A stretch of 43,609 nucleotides of DNA, taken from Bradyrhizobium sp. NAS80.1. GTDB taxonomy: Bacteria > Pseudomonadota > Alphaproteobacteria > Rhizobiales > Xanthobacteraceae. The notes below the pieces were generated by a model. That model was not told where the DNA came from and did no database searches. It saw nothing but the letters and a program-made list of their open reading frames with translations. Position numbers and translations under genes: made by a program. The stretch's first letter is position 1; each line of letters opens with the position of its first letter. Below, piece after piece: positions 21,979-29,907 of this stretch. Location of the stretch: assembly GCF_001908205.1 (NCBI RefSeq), contig NZ_LGHL01000063.1, positions 1 through 43,609 of the forward strand, in the 5' to 3' direction.

Positions 21979-24012
21979 TTATGATTGCTTGATACGACGA
22001 CTGCGACGCCAGCGCAGGCTTGCGACCACGAGCGCGATGATCGCGAGTACGATCGCCGACGACGCCGCAAAGAATCGTCCACCGGGACGATCGATCGTGT
22101 GCGACCACAGTGACGGCGCCTCGCCCGGCCGCGCCAGACGGAATGCAACGACGCTGTCGCCGATCGAGGTGCCTGCCTCGGAATGGCCACCAGCGCCGAT
22201 TGCGACATATTGCTCGCCCTTCCAGAGATAGGTCATGGGATTGGCGACGCCGGGCACGGGCAGTCGCCCCTGCCACAGCTCTCTGCCGCTTCGCGCATCG
22301 AAGGCGCGCAGGTAGGCATCCATTGCGCCGGTGAAGACGAGACCGCCTGCGGTGACCGCGAGCCCGTTGACGAGCGGCGCCCCCCAGGGCAGCGGCACAC
22401 CGAGCGGCGCAAGATCCTCGGTGGTGCCGACGGTCGAACGCCAGAGAATCTTGCCAGCCTTCAGATCGACCGCGACCATCTCGCCCCAGGGCGGCTTGTT
22501 GCAGAGCAGTCCAAGCGGCGACATCACGACCGCACGCGACATCGCGAACGGCGCGCCGCGCTGCTGGCCGAAATCGTGACCAGGCGGCGGATTGAATCCG
22601 GTGGCCGCCGCGCGCGGGATCAGCTTGATCAGATGAACGGCGCGGCTGGTGTTGGCGTAGAGGATCTGGTTGACCGGATCGAAGGCCGCGCTGCCCCAGT
22701 TCACCCCACCGCCGGTGAACGGAAACTCCAGCGTACCTTGCACTGAGGGCGGCGTGAACAGCCCCTCGTTGCGGGCCTCCGCGAACTGGCGCTCGCAAGC
22801 TGAGCGGCTCAGGCCGGGTAGCAGCGAGAGTGCGTTCTCGGTCGAGATTTTTTGCGATGTCAGCGCCGGCACATGCGTCGGGAACGGCTGCGTCGGCGAC
22901 AACTTTTCACCTTCCGCGCCACCCTGCGGTACAGCGCGCTCCTCGACGGGCCACACCGGCTTGCCAGTGTCGCGATCAAGCACAAAGACAAAACCGTGCT
23001 TGGTCGGCTGGATCACGACGTCGCGCTGACCGTCACCGGTATCGAGGCGCGCGAGCGTCGGCTGCGCGGGCAGATCGTAATCCCAGACATCGTGGTGCAC
23101 GGTCTGGAACGCCCACACGAGCTCGCCGGTTTCGATGCGCAGGGCGACCACCGAATTGGCGTGCTCGTTATTGCCCGGCCGCTTGCCGCCCCAAAAGTCC
23201 GGCGACGGCGAAGATGTCGGCAGGAAGATTAGTCCACGCGCCGCGTCGACCGACATCGGCGCCCAGACATTGGCGTGGCCGGCTTCGATGCCGTCGCGCT
23301 TGAGCGGCTCGAACGTCCAGCGCGCTTGACCGGTGCGCGCATCGAATGCACGCACCACGCCGCTCGGCGCGTCGACGCGGCGGTTGTCGCCGATCGAGGA
23401 GCCGACCACGACGACACCGCGGCCGACGGCCGGTGGCGAGGTGATCTGGAATTCGCCGGGCCATTCCAACGCCATACCAATATCAAGCCTGATCTCGCCG
23501 CCATTGCCGAAACCCGCACAGGGAATTCCCGTCTTCGCATCGAGCGCGATCAGGCGGACATCGTTCGTGCCCATGAAGATGCGCGATCGACAGGCGGCAT
23601 TTGCTGGCGCCTCATCATCGATCCAGTAGGTCACGCCACGGCAGACGTAGCGATTAGCGGGACGTTGATTGGTGGCGATCTTCGGATCGAAGCGCCACTT
23701 CTGCACACCCGTGCCGGGATCGAGCGCAATCACCTCGTTGAAGGGCGAGCAGAAGATCAGGCTGTCCTCGACGAACAGCGGCGTCGCCTCGAATTTTGTT
23801 CGCCGCATCGCCTCAGGCGGGCGCGCCGTGAGATCACCGGTATGGAATTCAAACGCCTGAACGAGATTGCCGACATTATCAGGCGTGATCTCTCGGAGCG
23901 CCGAGAAGCGCGAACCGCCGGCATCGCCGCCCCAACTCTCCCAGGCCATGCATGGCCGCGGCAACAGCAAGAGGAGTGCGATCAGAGCCAAATGGCACAG
24001 GCGGATCACCAC
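21979..24012 (-). CDS. PQQ-dependent dehydrogenase (glucose/quinate-type beta-propeller) with C-terminal anchor
   Basis: A 677-residue quinoprotein: N-terminal signal peptide (CHLALIALLLLLPRPCMAWE), then an eight-bladed propeller with repeated A-x-D-x-x-T-G-x-x-x-W blade motifs, HHDVWDYD and the C-terminal GGHSEAGTSIGDSVVAF typical of the membrane glucose dehydrogenase family. Classical members have five N-terminal helices. Here there is none, but one C-terminal helix (SSAIVLAIIALVVASLRW) and a basic tail are present, so a periplasmic, membrane-tethered enzyme is likely. Substrate unknown. Starts GTG GTG at 24012, 11 bases after the small secreted gene upstream. Confidence 0.88.
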   Translation of the reverse strand: MVIRLCHLALIALLLLLPRPCMAWESWGGDAGGSRFSALREITPDNVGNLVQAFEFHTGDLTARPPEAMRRTKFEATPLFVEDSLIFCSPFNEVIALDPGTGVQKWRFDPKIATNQRPANRYVCRGVTYWIDDEAPANAACRSRIFMGTNDVRLIALDAKTGIPCAGFGNGGEIRLDIGMALEWPGEFQITSPPAVGRGVVVVGSSIGDNRRVDAPSGVVRAFDARTGQARWTFEPLKRDGIEAGHANVWAPMSVDAARGLIFLPTSSPSPDFWGGKRPGNNEHANSVVALRIETGELVWAFQTVHHDVWDYDLPAQPTLARLDTGDGQRDVVIQPTKHGFVFVLDRDTGKPVWPVEERAVPQGGAEGEKLSPTQPFPTHVPALTSQKISTENALSLLPGLSRSACERQFAEARNEGLFTPPSVQGTLEFPFTGGGVNWGSAAFDPVNQILYANTSRAVHLIKLIPRAAATGFNPPPGHDFGQQRGAPFAMSRAVVMSPLGLLCNKPPWGEMVAVDLKAGKILWRSTVGTTEDLAPLGVPLPWGAPLVNGLAVTAGGLVFTGAMDAYLRAFDARSGRELWQGRLPVPGVANPMTYLWKGEQYVAIGAGGHSEAGTSIGDSVVAFRLARPGEAPSLWSHTIDRPGGRFFAASSAIVLAIIALVVASLRWRRSRRIKQS

Positions 24013-24023
24013 ACCCGCCTCGC

Positions 24024-24257
24024 TTATTTCGGCTTCTTGGCAGGTTCAGCCGGACGGGCCCCGCTCCACGGGTCATACTTCTCCTTCGGCTCGGGAATGC
24101 GCTCGAGTGCGGCCTTGTAAGCCTTGTCGTCGACTTTGGGCTTATTGTCCGCCTTCTGACCGCCCTCGTTAGGATGGCGCCTGCCGCCACCCATCTGCGC
24201 TTGCGCTGAGGCAGCAGTCAGTGCCAGCACCGCGGCCGCTATGACCAAAATCCTCAT
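24024..24257 (-). CDS. Small secreted partner protein of the PQQ dehydrogenase operon
   Basis: A 77-residue protein with a signal peptide (MRILVIAAAVLALTAASAQA) and a mature part rich in Gly, Asn and Lys. It shares D-K-A-Y-K-x-x-L-x-x-I-P-x-x-K and D-P-W-x-G-x-R with the protein at 19956-20246. GAGGGGA lies 9 bases upstream of the ATG. Its stop is 11 bases before the dehydrogenase start, so they are co-transcribed. It may act with the dehydrogenase in the periplasm, but this is inferred from position only. Confidence 0.75.
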   Translation of the reverse strand: MRILVIAAAVLALTAASAQAQMGGGRRHPNEGGQKADNKPKVDDKAYKAALERIPEPKEKYDPWSGARPAEPAKKPK

Positions 24258-24394
24258 GGGTGCAATCCCCTCGTCAGGGGGTACAAACTAGCCTGCAATC
24301 CCGTAATAGCAAATGCCGCGGGCTCCCCGGCTTCAGCAAATGTTGATCGGCGGGGACTTCACCGTGGCGCATTCGCGCCTATCTGTTGGCCTGC

Positions 24395-24405
24395 GGGGGG
24401 GGGGG
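24395..24405. repeat. Homopolymer tract of 11 G
   Basis: Eleven consecutive G end 10 bases before the ATG of the lipoprotein gene at 24416. Tracts this long are prone to slippage, and such a position could affect ribosome binding or promoter spacing. It is also a typical site of sequencing error. Confidence 0.9.
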
Positions 24406-24415
24406 ACCTTCAGGA

Positions 24416-24820
24416 ATGTTGCGGATTGTTGCTCATGTAGCGTTGCTCGCCAGCGCGCTTACGCTCGGTGCTTGCGGCTTTGCCGACAGCCGCGCGCCGG
24501 TGCCGGAATTTATGCGCATGAAGGAAGCCGAGCAGCCACCGCCCGAACCGCCCCCCGACGTCAAGCGCGTGGTGCGCGAGCAGATCGACGTCGTCTTCCT
24601 CAACACGTCCTATCCGCGCGAGGTCCGCGTCGCCGCACCCCATCGCGAGGTGCGGGGACCGGGCTGGACCGCCTGCGTCCGAGCGCAGCTCACCTCCGCC
24701 ACCGGCACCGCGCTCGGCCTGCAGACCTACATCGTGACGATCAACGGCGGAAAGGTGATCGATCGCCGTCGTGCCGAATCCGACGACATCTGCGGGTCGG
24801 ACAGCTACGAGCCGATCTAG
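24416..24820 (+). CDS. Small lipoprotein of unknown function
   Basis: From ATG 24416: MLRIVAHVALLASALTLGAC is a signal peptide with lipobox L-G-A-C (134 residues in total). The mature part has a proline-rich stretch (EQPPPEPPPDVKR), then FLNTSYPREVRVAAP and TCVRAQ-like residues near A-C-V-R-A-Q-L, consistent with a small periplasmic lipoprotein. No family is recognised. The G11 tract and an AGGA touching the ATG make the translation start unusual. Confidence 0.7.
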   Translation: MLRIVAHVALLASALTLGACGFADSRAPVPEFMRMKEAEQPPPEPPPDVKRVVREQIDVVFLNTSYPREVRVAAPHREVRGPGWTACVRAQLTSATGTALGLQTYIVTINGGKVIDRRRAESDDICGSDSYEPI

Positions 24821-24878
24821 GGACCGGACAAGACAGCTCGCCCGGTCCTGTCCTCATGACTTCGCCGGCGAATCGGCG

Positions 24879-25235
24879 TCAGGCGGCGACCGCTTGCTGC
24901 TGAAACTGCTCGTAAGCCGCAATCGCATCCGCTGCATACATCAGCGACGGACCGCCGCCCATGTAGACGGCCATGCCGAGCGTCTCCTCGACCTCCTGGC
25001 GCGTTGCACCGAGCTTGACGAGCGCTTCGGCGTGAAAGCCGATGCAGCCGTCGCAATGCGCGGCAACGCCGAGTGCAAGCGCCATCAGCTCCTTGGTCTT
25101 CTTGTCAAGCGCGCCGTCACGCGTGGCGGCCTGCGCGAGCATGGCAAATCCCTTCATCGTATCGGGAATATCGTTGCGAAGCTTCTTCATGTTGGCGGAG
25201 ATTTGCCTGGTGATCTCGGGATAATTCTTGTCCAT
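24879..25235 (-). CDS. AhpD-like carboxymuconolactone decarboxylase family protein
   Basis: A 118-residue protein with the redox-active C-x-x-C and downstream His of AhpD-like enzymes: H-C61-D-G-C64-I-G-F-H68. TKELMALALGVAAHCDGC and EVEETLGMAVYMGGGPS are typical. Such proteins are alkylhydroperoxidase-like disulfide reductases or decarboxylases. Its position next to the sulfur-related YeeE pair and the BigR-like sensor suggests a role in redox or sulfide stress. Longer upstream starts look spurious. Confidence 0.85.
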   Translation of the reverse strand: MDKNYPEITRQISANMKKLRNDIPDTMKGFAMLAQAATRDGALDKKTKELMALALGVAAHCDGCIGFHAEALVKLGATRQEVEETLGMAVYMGGGPSLMYAADAIAAYEQFQQQAVAA

Positions 25236-25255
25236 GACTGACTCTCTGCGGTTAC

Positions 25256-25723
25256 TCAGGTTTCGAGCGGGTCGGCCGGCGTGACGAAACGCGTCAACGA
25301 CGGCAGGTGAGAAACGAAGCGGGCGAGCACCATGCCGGCACACATCGCGGCAACGAAGATAAAGGCGGACGTCGAACCGAATCCAAGCGCGGTCAGCGCC
25401 GGCCCCGGGCAAAAGCCTGCCATTCCCCAGCCGATGCCGAAGATGGCGGGACCAGCGACGACTCTGGGATCGATATCCGTTCGTGTCGGAACGTAGAAGC
25501 GAGCCGAGAAGAACGGCCGCGCAAGCCTCAAGACTCGCTTAAACCCGAAGAAGGTGACAGCGATTGCGCCGGCCATCACGAAAGCAAGGCTCGCATCCCA
25601 GGTCCCTGCGGGAATCCCCCCGACATCCAGGAAGTTCAGCACTTTCGCCGGATTCGACATGCCGGAGACGATGAGGCCGAGACCAAAGATCAGCCCGATC
25701 GCGAATTGAACGAGGATCGCCAT
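25256..25723 (-). CDS. YeeE/YedE-like membrane protein, DUF6691 half
   Basis: A 155-residue membrane protein starting MAILVQFAIGLIFGLGLIVS GMSNPAKVLNF, with four helices and the conserved GxGxAGFCPGPALTALG motif (GWGMAGFCPGPALTALGFG). It is the C-terminal partner of a split YeeE/YedE sulfur-compound transporter. ATG 25723 lies 5 bases after the previous gene's stop, so the two are co-transcribed. The substrate (thiosulfate, persulfide or similar) is inferred from the family. Confidence 0.82.
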   Translation of the reverse strand: MAILVQFAIGLIFGLGLIVSGMSNPAKVLNFLDVGGIPAGTWDASLAFVMAGAIAVTFFGFKRVLRLARPFFSARFYVPTRTDIDPRVVAGPAIFGIGWGMAGFCPGPALTALGFGSTSAFIFVAAMCAGMVLARFVSHLPSLTRFVTPADPLET

Positions 25724-25728
25724 GACCG

Positions 25729-26157
25729 TCAGCTCCAGTGCCGCATCACGAAGACGGTGGCCATGCCCGCCGCCATGAAGGTGACGGTCGCGACCAGCGA
25801 GCGTACGGAAAGCCGCGACAGGCCACAGACGCCATGGCCGGACGTGCAGCCACTGCCCCACACCGAACCGAAGCCCGTGAGCAGTCCGGCGACGATCAGG
25901 ACCGGCACTCCCGCCGCAATCGTCTGCTCCGGCAGACCTCCGGTGGCGAGCCGGACCAGCACGGGTGCGGCGACGAGGCCCACGACAAAGGCAAGCCGGC
26001 CGGCTAATTCACCGTCCTCATAAGGCGGAAACAGCCGCGCCGCGATGCCGCTGACGCCGGCGATCCGTCCCGTCGCCCACATCAGGAGCACGGCCGAAAG
26101 GCCGATCAGCGCACCACCCAGCAGCGAAGCAATCGGCGTGAAGGGCGTGACAGTCAT
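25729..26157 (-). CDS. YeeE/YedE-like membrane protein, N-terminal half
   Basis: A 142-residue membrane protein from ATG 26157 with four helices and the sulfur-transport signature GSGCTSGHGVCGLSRLS, in which conserved Cys residues relay the sulfur group in YeeE proteins. It is the first gene of the minus-strand unit divergent from the BigR-like regulator. Upstream starts up to 26217 fall inside the operator region and are unlikely. Confidence 0.85.
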   Translation of the reverse strand: MTVTPFTPIASLLGGALIGLSAVLLMWATGRIAGVSGIAARLFPPYEDGELAGRLAFVVGLVAAPVLVRLATGGLPEQTIAAGVPVLIVAGLLTGFGSVWGSGCTSGHGVCGLSRLSVRSLVATVTFMAAGMATVFVMRHWS

Positions 26158-26229
26158 TGTAGTCCTCCGGATCGAAGGCGCTCGCAAAGCGCAGCGCCGG
26201 ATACCTCTCATTTCCATTGTTTCTTATTT

Positions 26230-26250
26230 TCGAATATACTAATATATAGA
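26230..26250. promoter_or_regulatory. Putative BigR-type operator
   Basis: ATATA-CTAA-TATAT (26234-26247) within an AT-rich segment stands out in the otherwise GC-rich divergent region. BigR/SqrR repressors bind AT-rich imperfect palindromes in exactly this position, so this is a likely operator for both the regulator and the YeeE unit. Confidence 0.55.
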
Positions 26251-26256
26251 ACAGCC

Positions 26257-26577
26257 ATGACACGCAAGCCCCGAAATCAGGAATTGATCGCTCTGGAGGA
26301 GAAGGCCGAAGAGGTCTCCCGCCTCCTCACCGCCATGGGCAATCCAAAGCGGCTCATGGTTCTCTGCAACATGCTGGACAGCGAGAGATCAGTCGGCGAA
26401 CTCGCCGACATCGCCGGTCTGTCCTCGGCGGCACTATCCCAGCATCTCGGGAAGATGCGCGCTTTGAGCCTGGTCAAGACCCGGCGCGAGGGGCAGACGA
26501 TATATTACAGCCTTGCGAGCCGGGAAGTGCGGGCGGTGCTGCAGACACTGTACCGCCTCTTCTGCGCATCGGAATAG
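26257..26577 (+). CDS. bigR: ArsR-family persulfide-sensing repressor, BigR/SqrR-like
   Basis: A 106-residue winged-helix protein: MGNPKRLMVLCNMLDSERSV and the recognition helix LSSAALSQHLGKMRALSLV. The two sensor cysteines of BigR/SqrR are conserved: C37 in the N-terminal helix and C103 near the C-terminus (L-F-C-A-S-E). These form a tri- or tetrasulfide link when reactive sulfur is present, releasing DNA. No metal-site motif ELCVCDL is present, so it is not a metal ArsR. It is divergent from the YeeE/YedE unit. Confidence 0.85.
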   Translation: MTRKPRNQELIALEEKAEEVSRLLTAMGNPKRLMVLCNMLDSERSVGELADIAGLSSAALSQHLGKMRALSLVKTRREGQTIYYSLASREVRAVLQTLYRLFCASE

Positions 26578-26798
26578 GACCGGTTGGTGCAAACGCGGGG
26601 AATGCCTCTCCCGCGACCATTTCGTGCCGGGTGACCAATAGCGAGCGCATCCAGCGAAGCCTCATCGGGCGGATGGTCAATGAGACATTAACAATACCGC
26701 TCGAATTGAAGCGTCGTCCCAACTGTATTTTCCAATCTTTGCGCTAAGCATGACGGCGTAACGCTGGCTTTTGCCTGCGTGAACGGGGACGACGGGAC

Positions 26799-27998
26799 GT
26801 GGTCGACATCGCGCACCAGGCAGCGATCAATCCGGCATCTAAAAAGGGGGCCGCAGCGGCGCGCGCACTCGTCCCGCTTACGGCGATCGACCCCGGCCAA
26901 TGGCGTGCGCTCGCGCAGCGCGCGGTCGAGCCAAACGGATATTACCTGCCGGGCTGGGAGCTCGCCGTCAGCGCAACCGCGCGCGGCCGCACTGATGCCT
27001 CGGCGCTTCGCGCATTCGGCGGACCTTCGTCGCGACTGATCGGGCTGATGCCGGTGATCTCGCTCTGGCGCGCCTGGAAGATCCCCCTGCCCGCGCTGGT
27101 GAGCGCGCATCCCTACGGCACGCTGTGCAGCCCTTTGATCGACCGCGACGCCCCGATCGACGCAGCGACGCGTCTGTTGCAGCAGGCGCGCGAAGCCGGC
27201 GCGCACGCCCTCGTGCTGAATGACGTCGCGCTGGACGGCGCGGCGATGAACTCGCTCAAGCAGGTCCTGAATCGCGACGGCCTGAAGCCGCGAACCCTCA
27301 GCTCCTACACCCGCGCCAGCCTCGATGCGAAGCAAGACGGCGAAATGCTGTTGCGCGACGCGCTCGGCGCCAAGAAACTCAAGGAACTGCGCCGGCAGCG
27401 CCATCGTCTTGAGGAGCACGGCCCTGTCGTGTTCGAGGTCGCACACAGACCGGACGAAATCAGGCCGGCGCTCGAAACATTCCTGCAGCTCGAAGCCAGC
27501 GGCTGGAAGGGCAAGCGCGGCACCGCGCTGATCCAGCATGCTGGCGATGCGACCTTCATCCGTCGCGCCGTCCCGGCTCTGGCAGAAACCGCACAATGCG
27601 AGATCGTCACCTTGCGCGCCGGCTCGACACCGCTGGCCGCCGGCATCGTGCTGCGCCATCAGGATCGCGCCTTTTTCTTCAAGCTTGGCATCGACGAACG
27701 CTTTGCAAAATATTCGCCGGGCGTGCAGCTCACACTCGAACTCACCCGTCATCTCTGCGCCGATCCGGCCATCGCCAGCGCAGATTCCACGGCGAGCGCC
27801 GATCACCCCATGATCAATCCGATCTGGCGGGAACGCCTTGCAATCGGTGACGTGTTGATCCCGCTGCGGCGGAACGATCCGGTTGTGACCTTGATTCACG
27901 CAGCATTGGTTGGCCTCAACGGCGCGCACGAGGCCGCGCGGCGCGTGGTCCGCCTGTTGCGCAAAAAAGCGCAAGCTACTCCGCCGCCTGCGCGTTGA
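26799..27998 (+). CDS. GNAT-fold acyltransferase (cellulose-biosynthesis type, PF13480-like)
   Basis: A 399-residue protein with the two-lobed GNAT-like fold of the BcsL/CelD type: an N-terminal lobe with GYYLPGWELAVS and HPYGTLCSPLID, and a C-terminal lobe with RQRHRLEEHGPV, FLQLEASGWKGKRGTAL and FFFKLGIDERFAKYSPG. These motifs identify the Acetyltransf_6 family, whose members acylate sugars or peptidoglycan. The substrate is unknown. It begins with GTG and overlaps the convergent DsbA-like gene by 23 bases. Confidence 0.8.
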   Translation: MVDIAHQAAINPASKKGAAAARALVPLTAIDPGQWRALAQRAVEPNGYYLPGWELAVSATARGRTDASALRAFGGPSSRLIGLMPVISLWRAWKIPLPALVSAHPYGTLCSPLIDRDAPIDAATRLLQQAREAGAHALVLNDVALDGAAMNSLKQVLNRDGLKPRTLSSYTRASLDAKQDGEMLLRDALGAKKLKELRRQRHRLEEHGPVVFEVAHRPDEIRPALETFLQLEASGWKGKRGTALIQHAGDATFIRRAVPALAETAQCEIVTLRAGSTPLAAGIVLRHQDRAFFFKLGIDERFAKYSPGVQLTLELTRHLCADPAIASADSTASADHPMINPIWRERLAIGDVLIPLRRNDPVVTLIHAALVGLNGAHEAARRVVRLLRKKAQATPPPAR

Positions 27999-28656
27999 TC
28001 TCCGCTGAGACCTGGCGGATGGCGCGCGCGAGCAGGTTCGGATCCTGCGCGCCGGAGACGGCGTATTTCTGCGCGAACACGTAAGTCGGCACGCCGGAGA
28101 TGCCCTTCTCGGCGGCCTCCTGTGCGTCGGCCGAAACGCGCGCAACGTCCTCGTCGGTGGCAAGGCGCTTGCGCACGTCCTCGGCGTCGAGGCCGACATC
28201 GGCCGCCGCCTGCACCAGCACATTCACGTCGGTGAGATCGCCGCCGTCGCGGAAGTACAGCTCCATCAGGCGCTGCTTCATTTCGGGCGCCTTGCCGATC
28301 GCCTCGGCCCAGAGAATCAGGCGGTGGCAGTCGATCGTGTTGGGCTGGCGAGCTACCAGCTCGGGCCGATAAACGAGGCCCTCCTCGCTGGCCGCCGCGA
28401 CCACACGGCCGGCGATGCCCTTATAGGCCTCGACCGAGCCGAACTTGGTGGTGAGGTAGTCCTCGCGGCTGATGCCCTCGCGCGGCACCCAGGGATTGAG
28501 GAAGAAGGGGCGGAAATTGAGCTTGACCGGAACGTCGGGGACGAGCGCCAGCGCGCTCTCGATCCGGTGCTTGCCGATATAGCACCAGGGACACACCACG
28601 TCGGAGACGACATCGATCTGGAGCGGCTTCAATGTGCTCATGTCAGACGTGGTCAT
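27976..28656 (-). CDS. DsbA-family oxidoreductase (FrnE-like)
   Basis: A 226-residue thioredoxin-fold protein with the active site CPWC at residues 22-25, the cis-Pro region GISGVPTYVF, and no signal peptide, so it is cytoplasmic like FrnE/2-hydroxychromene-2-carboxylate isomerase-type DsbA proteins. It probably catalyses disulfide exchange. Start may be ATG 28656 or the internal ATG at residue 6. It is convergent with, and overlaps by 23 bases, the acyltransferase gene. Confidence 0.88.
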   Translation of the reverse strand: MTTSDMSTLKPLQIDVVSDVVCPWCYIGKHRIESALALVPDVPVKLNFRPFFLNPWVPREGISREDYLTTKFGSVEAYKGIAGRVVAAASEEGLVYRPELVARQPNTIDCHRLILWAEAIGKAPEMKQRLMELYFRDGGDLTDVNVLVQAAADVGLDAEDVRKRLATDEDVARVSADAQEAAEKGISGVPTYVFAQKYAVSGAQDPNLLARAIRQVSAEINAQAAE

Positions 28657-28723
28657 GGGCGCCTCCTTCGGGCGGTGCAGGGTTCGCCCAAAGATAAGCC
28701 GAACGGATCCCGAGGCAAGGGCG

Positions 28724-29545
28724 CTAGGTCATGGCTGCTGCCATCTGCCTGAGACGCTCGGCGGTGCGCTCGTCGGCCGGGAAGAACGTCTCCAGAGCCA
28801 GCTCCGACAACGTGATGTCGACCGGCGTGCCGAACACCATGGTGGTGGAGAAGAAACTGAGGATCTCCCCTTCGTGGCGCAGCTTGAACGGGATCGCGAC
28901 ATTGTCGCTCGACAGCGGCGCCGAGCGCGCCGGGATCGGGTAGCTCTTCAAATCATTGTAGAGCTGGATCAGCTCGGGATCTGCGGTTGCCTCGCATTGC
29001 CGGTGCAGCCGCTCCAGGAGATGCCCGCACCATTCGGCGAGGTTGACGGTGCGCGGCGCCAGCGCCTCGGGATGGAAGGCGAGCCGCAGCACGTTGAAGG
29101 GTTGGCCGAGCAGCCGCTGCGGAATGCCTTCGAGCAACGGCGCCACCATGCGGTTGGCGGAGACCAGATTCCAGTGCCGGTCATAGGCCAGCGCCGGGTT
29201 GGGCTCATGCGCCCTAAGCACGAGGTCGATCGCCTGGCGGGCTGATTTCAAGGCGGGATCCTCCAGCGAGCGCTGCGGGAAGGCCGGCGCGTAGCCGGCC
29301 GCGACCAGCAGCACGTTACGTTCGCGCAAGGGCACGTCGAGACGCTCGGCGAGCCTCAGCACCATGTCGCGCGAGGGCGCGGCGCGGCCGGTCTCGACGA
29401 AGCTCAGATGCCGCGCGGAGATCTCGGCCTCGCCCGCCAGATCAAGCTGGCTCATGCGGCGGCGCTGCCGCCATTCGCGCAAATGGTCGCCGATATGGAC
29501 GGATTGGCTGCGTTCGGCCTGTGCGGTGGATGCATGTGCGTTCAT
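28724..29545 (-). CDS. XRE-family regulator with MmyB-like ligand-binding domain
   Basis: A 273-residue protein with an N-terminal helix-turn-helix (RMSQLDLAGEAEISARHLS, FVETGRAAPSRDMVLRLAER) and a C-terminal MmyB/MLTR-like domain (RSLEDPALKSARQAIDLV, PNPALAYDRHWNLVSANR). This domain binds lipid-like or small ligands in related regulators. A perfect palindrome lies between it and the divergent genes at 29647 onwards, probably its operator. Confidence 0.88.
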   Translation of the reverse strand: MNAHASTAQAERSQSVHIGDHLREWRQRRRMSQLDLAGEAEISARHLSFVETGRAAPSRDMVLRLAERLDVPLRERNVLLVAAGYAPAFPQRSLEDPALKSARQAIDLVLRAHEPNPALAYDRHWNLVSANRMVAPLLEGIPQRLLGQPFNVLRLAFHPEALAPRTVNLAEWCGHLLERLHRQCEATADPELIQLYNDLKSYPIPARSAPLSSDNVAIPFKLRHEGEILSFFSTTMVFGTPVDITLSELALETFFPADERTAERLRQMAAAMT

Positions 29546-29580
29546 GGTCGAAAACCTAGCATGCGGATTTCAGGCCTTCC

Positions 29581-29597
29581 ATTACCCGCGAGGTAAT
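29581..29597. promoter_or_regulatory. Probable operator of the XRE/MmyB-like regulator
   Basis: ATTACC-CGCGA-GGTAAT is a perfect 6-bp palindrome between the divergent starts at 29545 and 29647. TTACC-N5-GGTAA sites are known for regulators of this type, so binding by the adjacent regulator is a reasonable inference. Confidence 0.65.
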
Positions 29598-29646
29598 CGA
29601 ATTGGGCCCTGGGCGCGCGCATCTTCGGTCGCAACAGGAGATGACC

Positions 29647-29877
29647 ATGATCGCGCTGCTGCTTTACCGGACCGTCGCAGACCACCTTCTGCCCTGGAGC
29701 CTGAAGTTCGGCGCCAGAATGCTGGCGCGCAGCCTCAACATGCCGGAACCGCTGGTGCACTCGACCGGCGACTACGTCATCGCGCAGGTGGTGACGTTCG
29801 AGCACAGCGTCGGCAGGAGCCTGTGCCCGTTCCGCCTCGGGCGCCTACTCCGCGCCTGGTGGCGCACCCTGTCCTGA
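29647..29877 (+). CDS. Small hypothetical protein divergent from the XRE regulator
   Basis: A 76-residue protein MIALLLYRTVADHLLPWSLK followed by ARMLARSLNMPEPL and a basic Trp-containing C-terminus (RLLRAWWRTLS). No strong membrane segment. ATG 29647 is 6 bases after AGGAG; ATG 29641 touches the ribosome site and is less likely. Function unknown. Probably regulated by the palindrome at 29581-29597 together with the next gene. Confidence 0.55.
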   Translation: MIALLLYRTVADHLLPWSLKFGARMLARSLNMPEPLVHSTGDYVIAQVVTFEHSVGRSLCPFRLGRLLRAWWRTLS

Positions 29878-29907
29878 TCCCCTGACGTCCAACCAAGGAG
29901 AATGACG

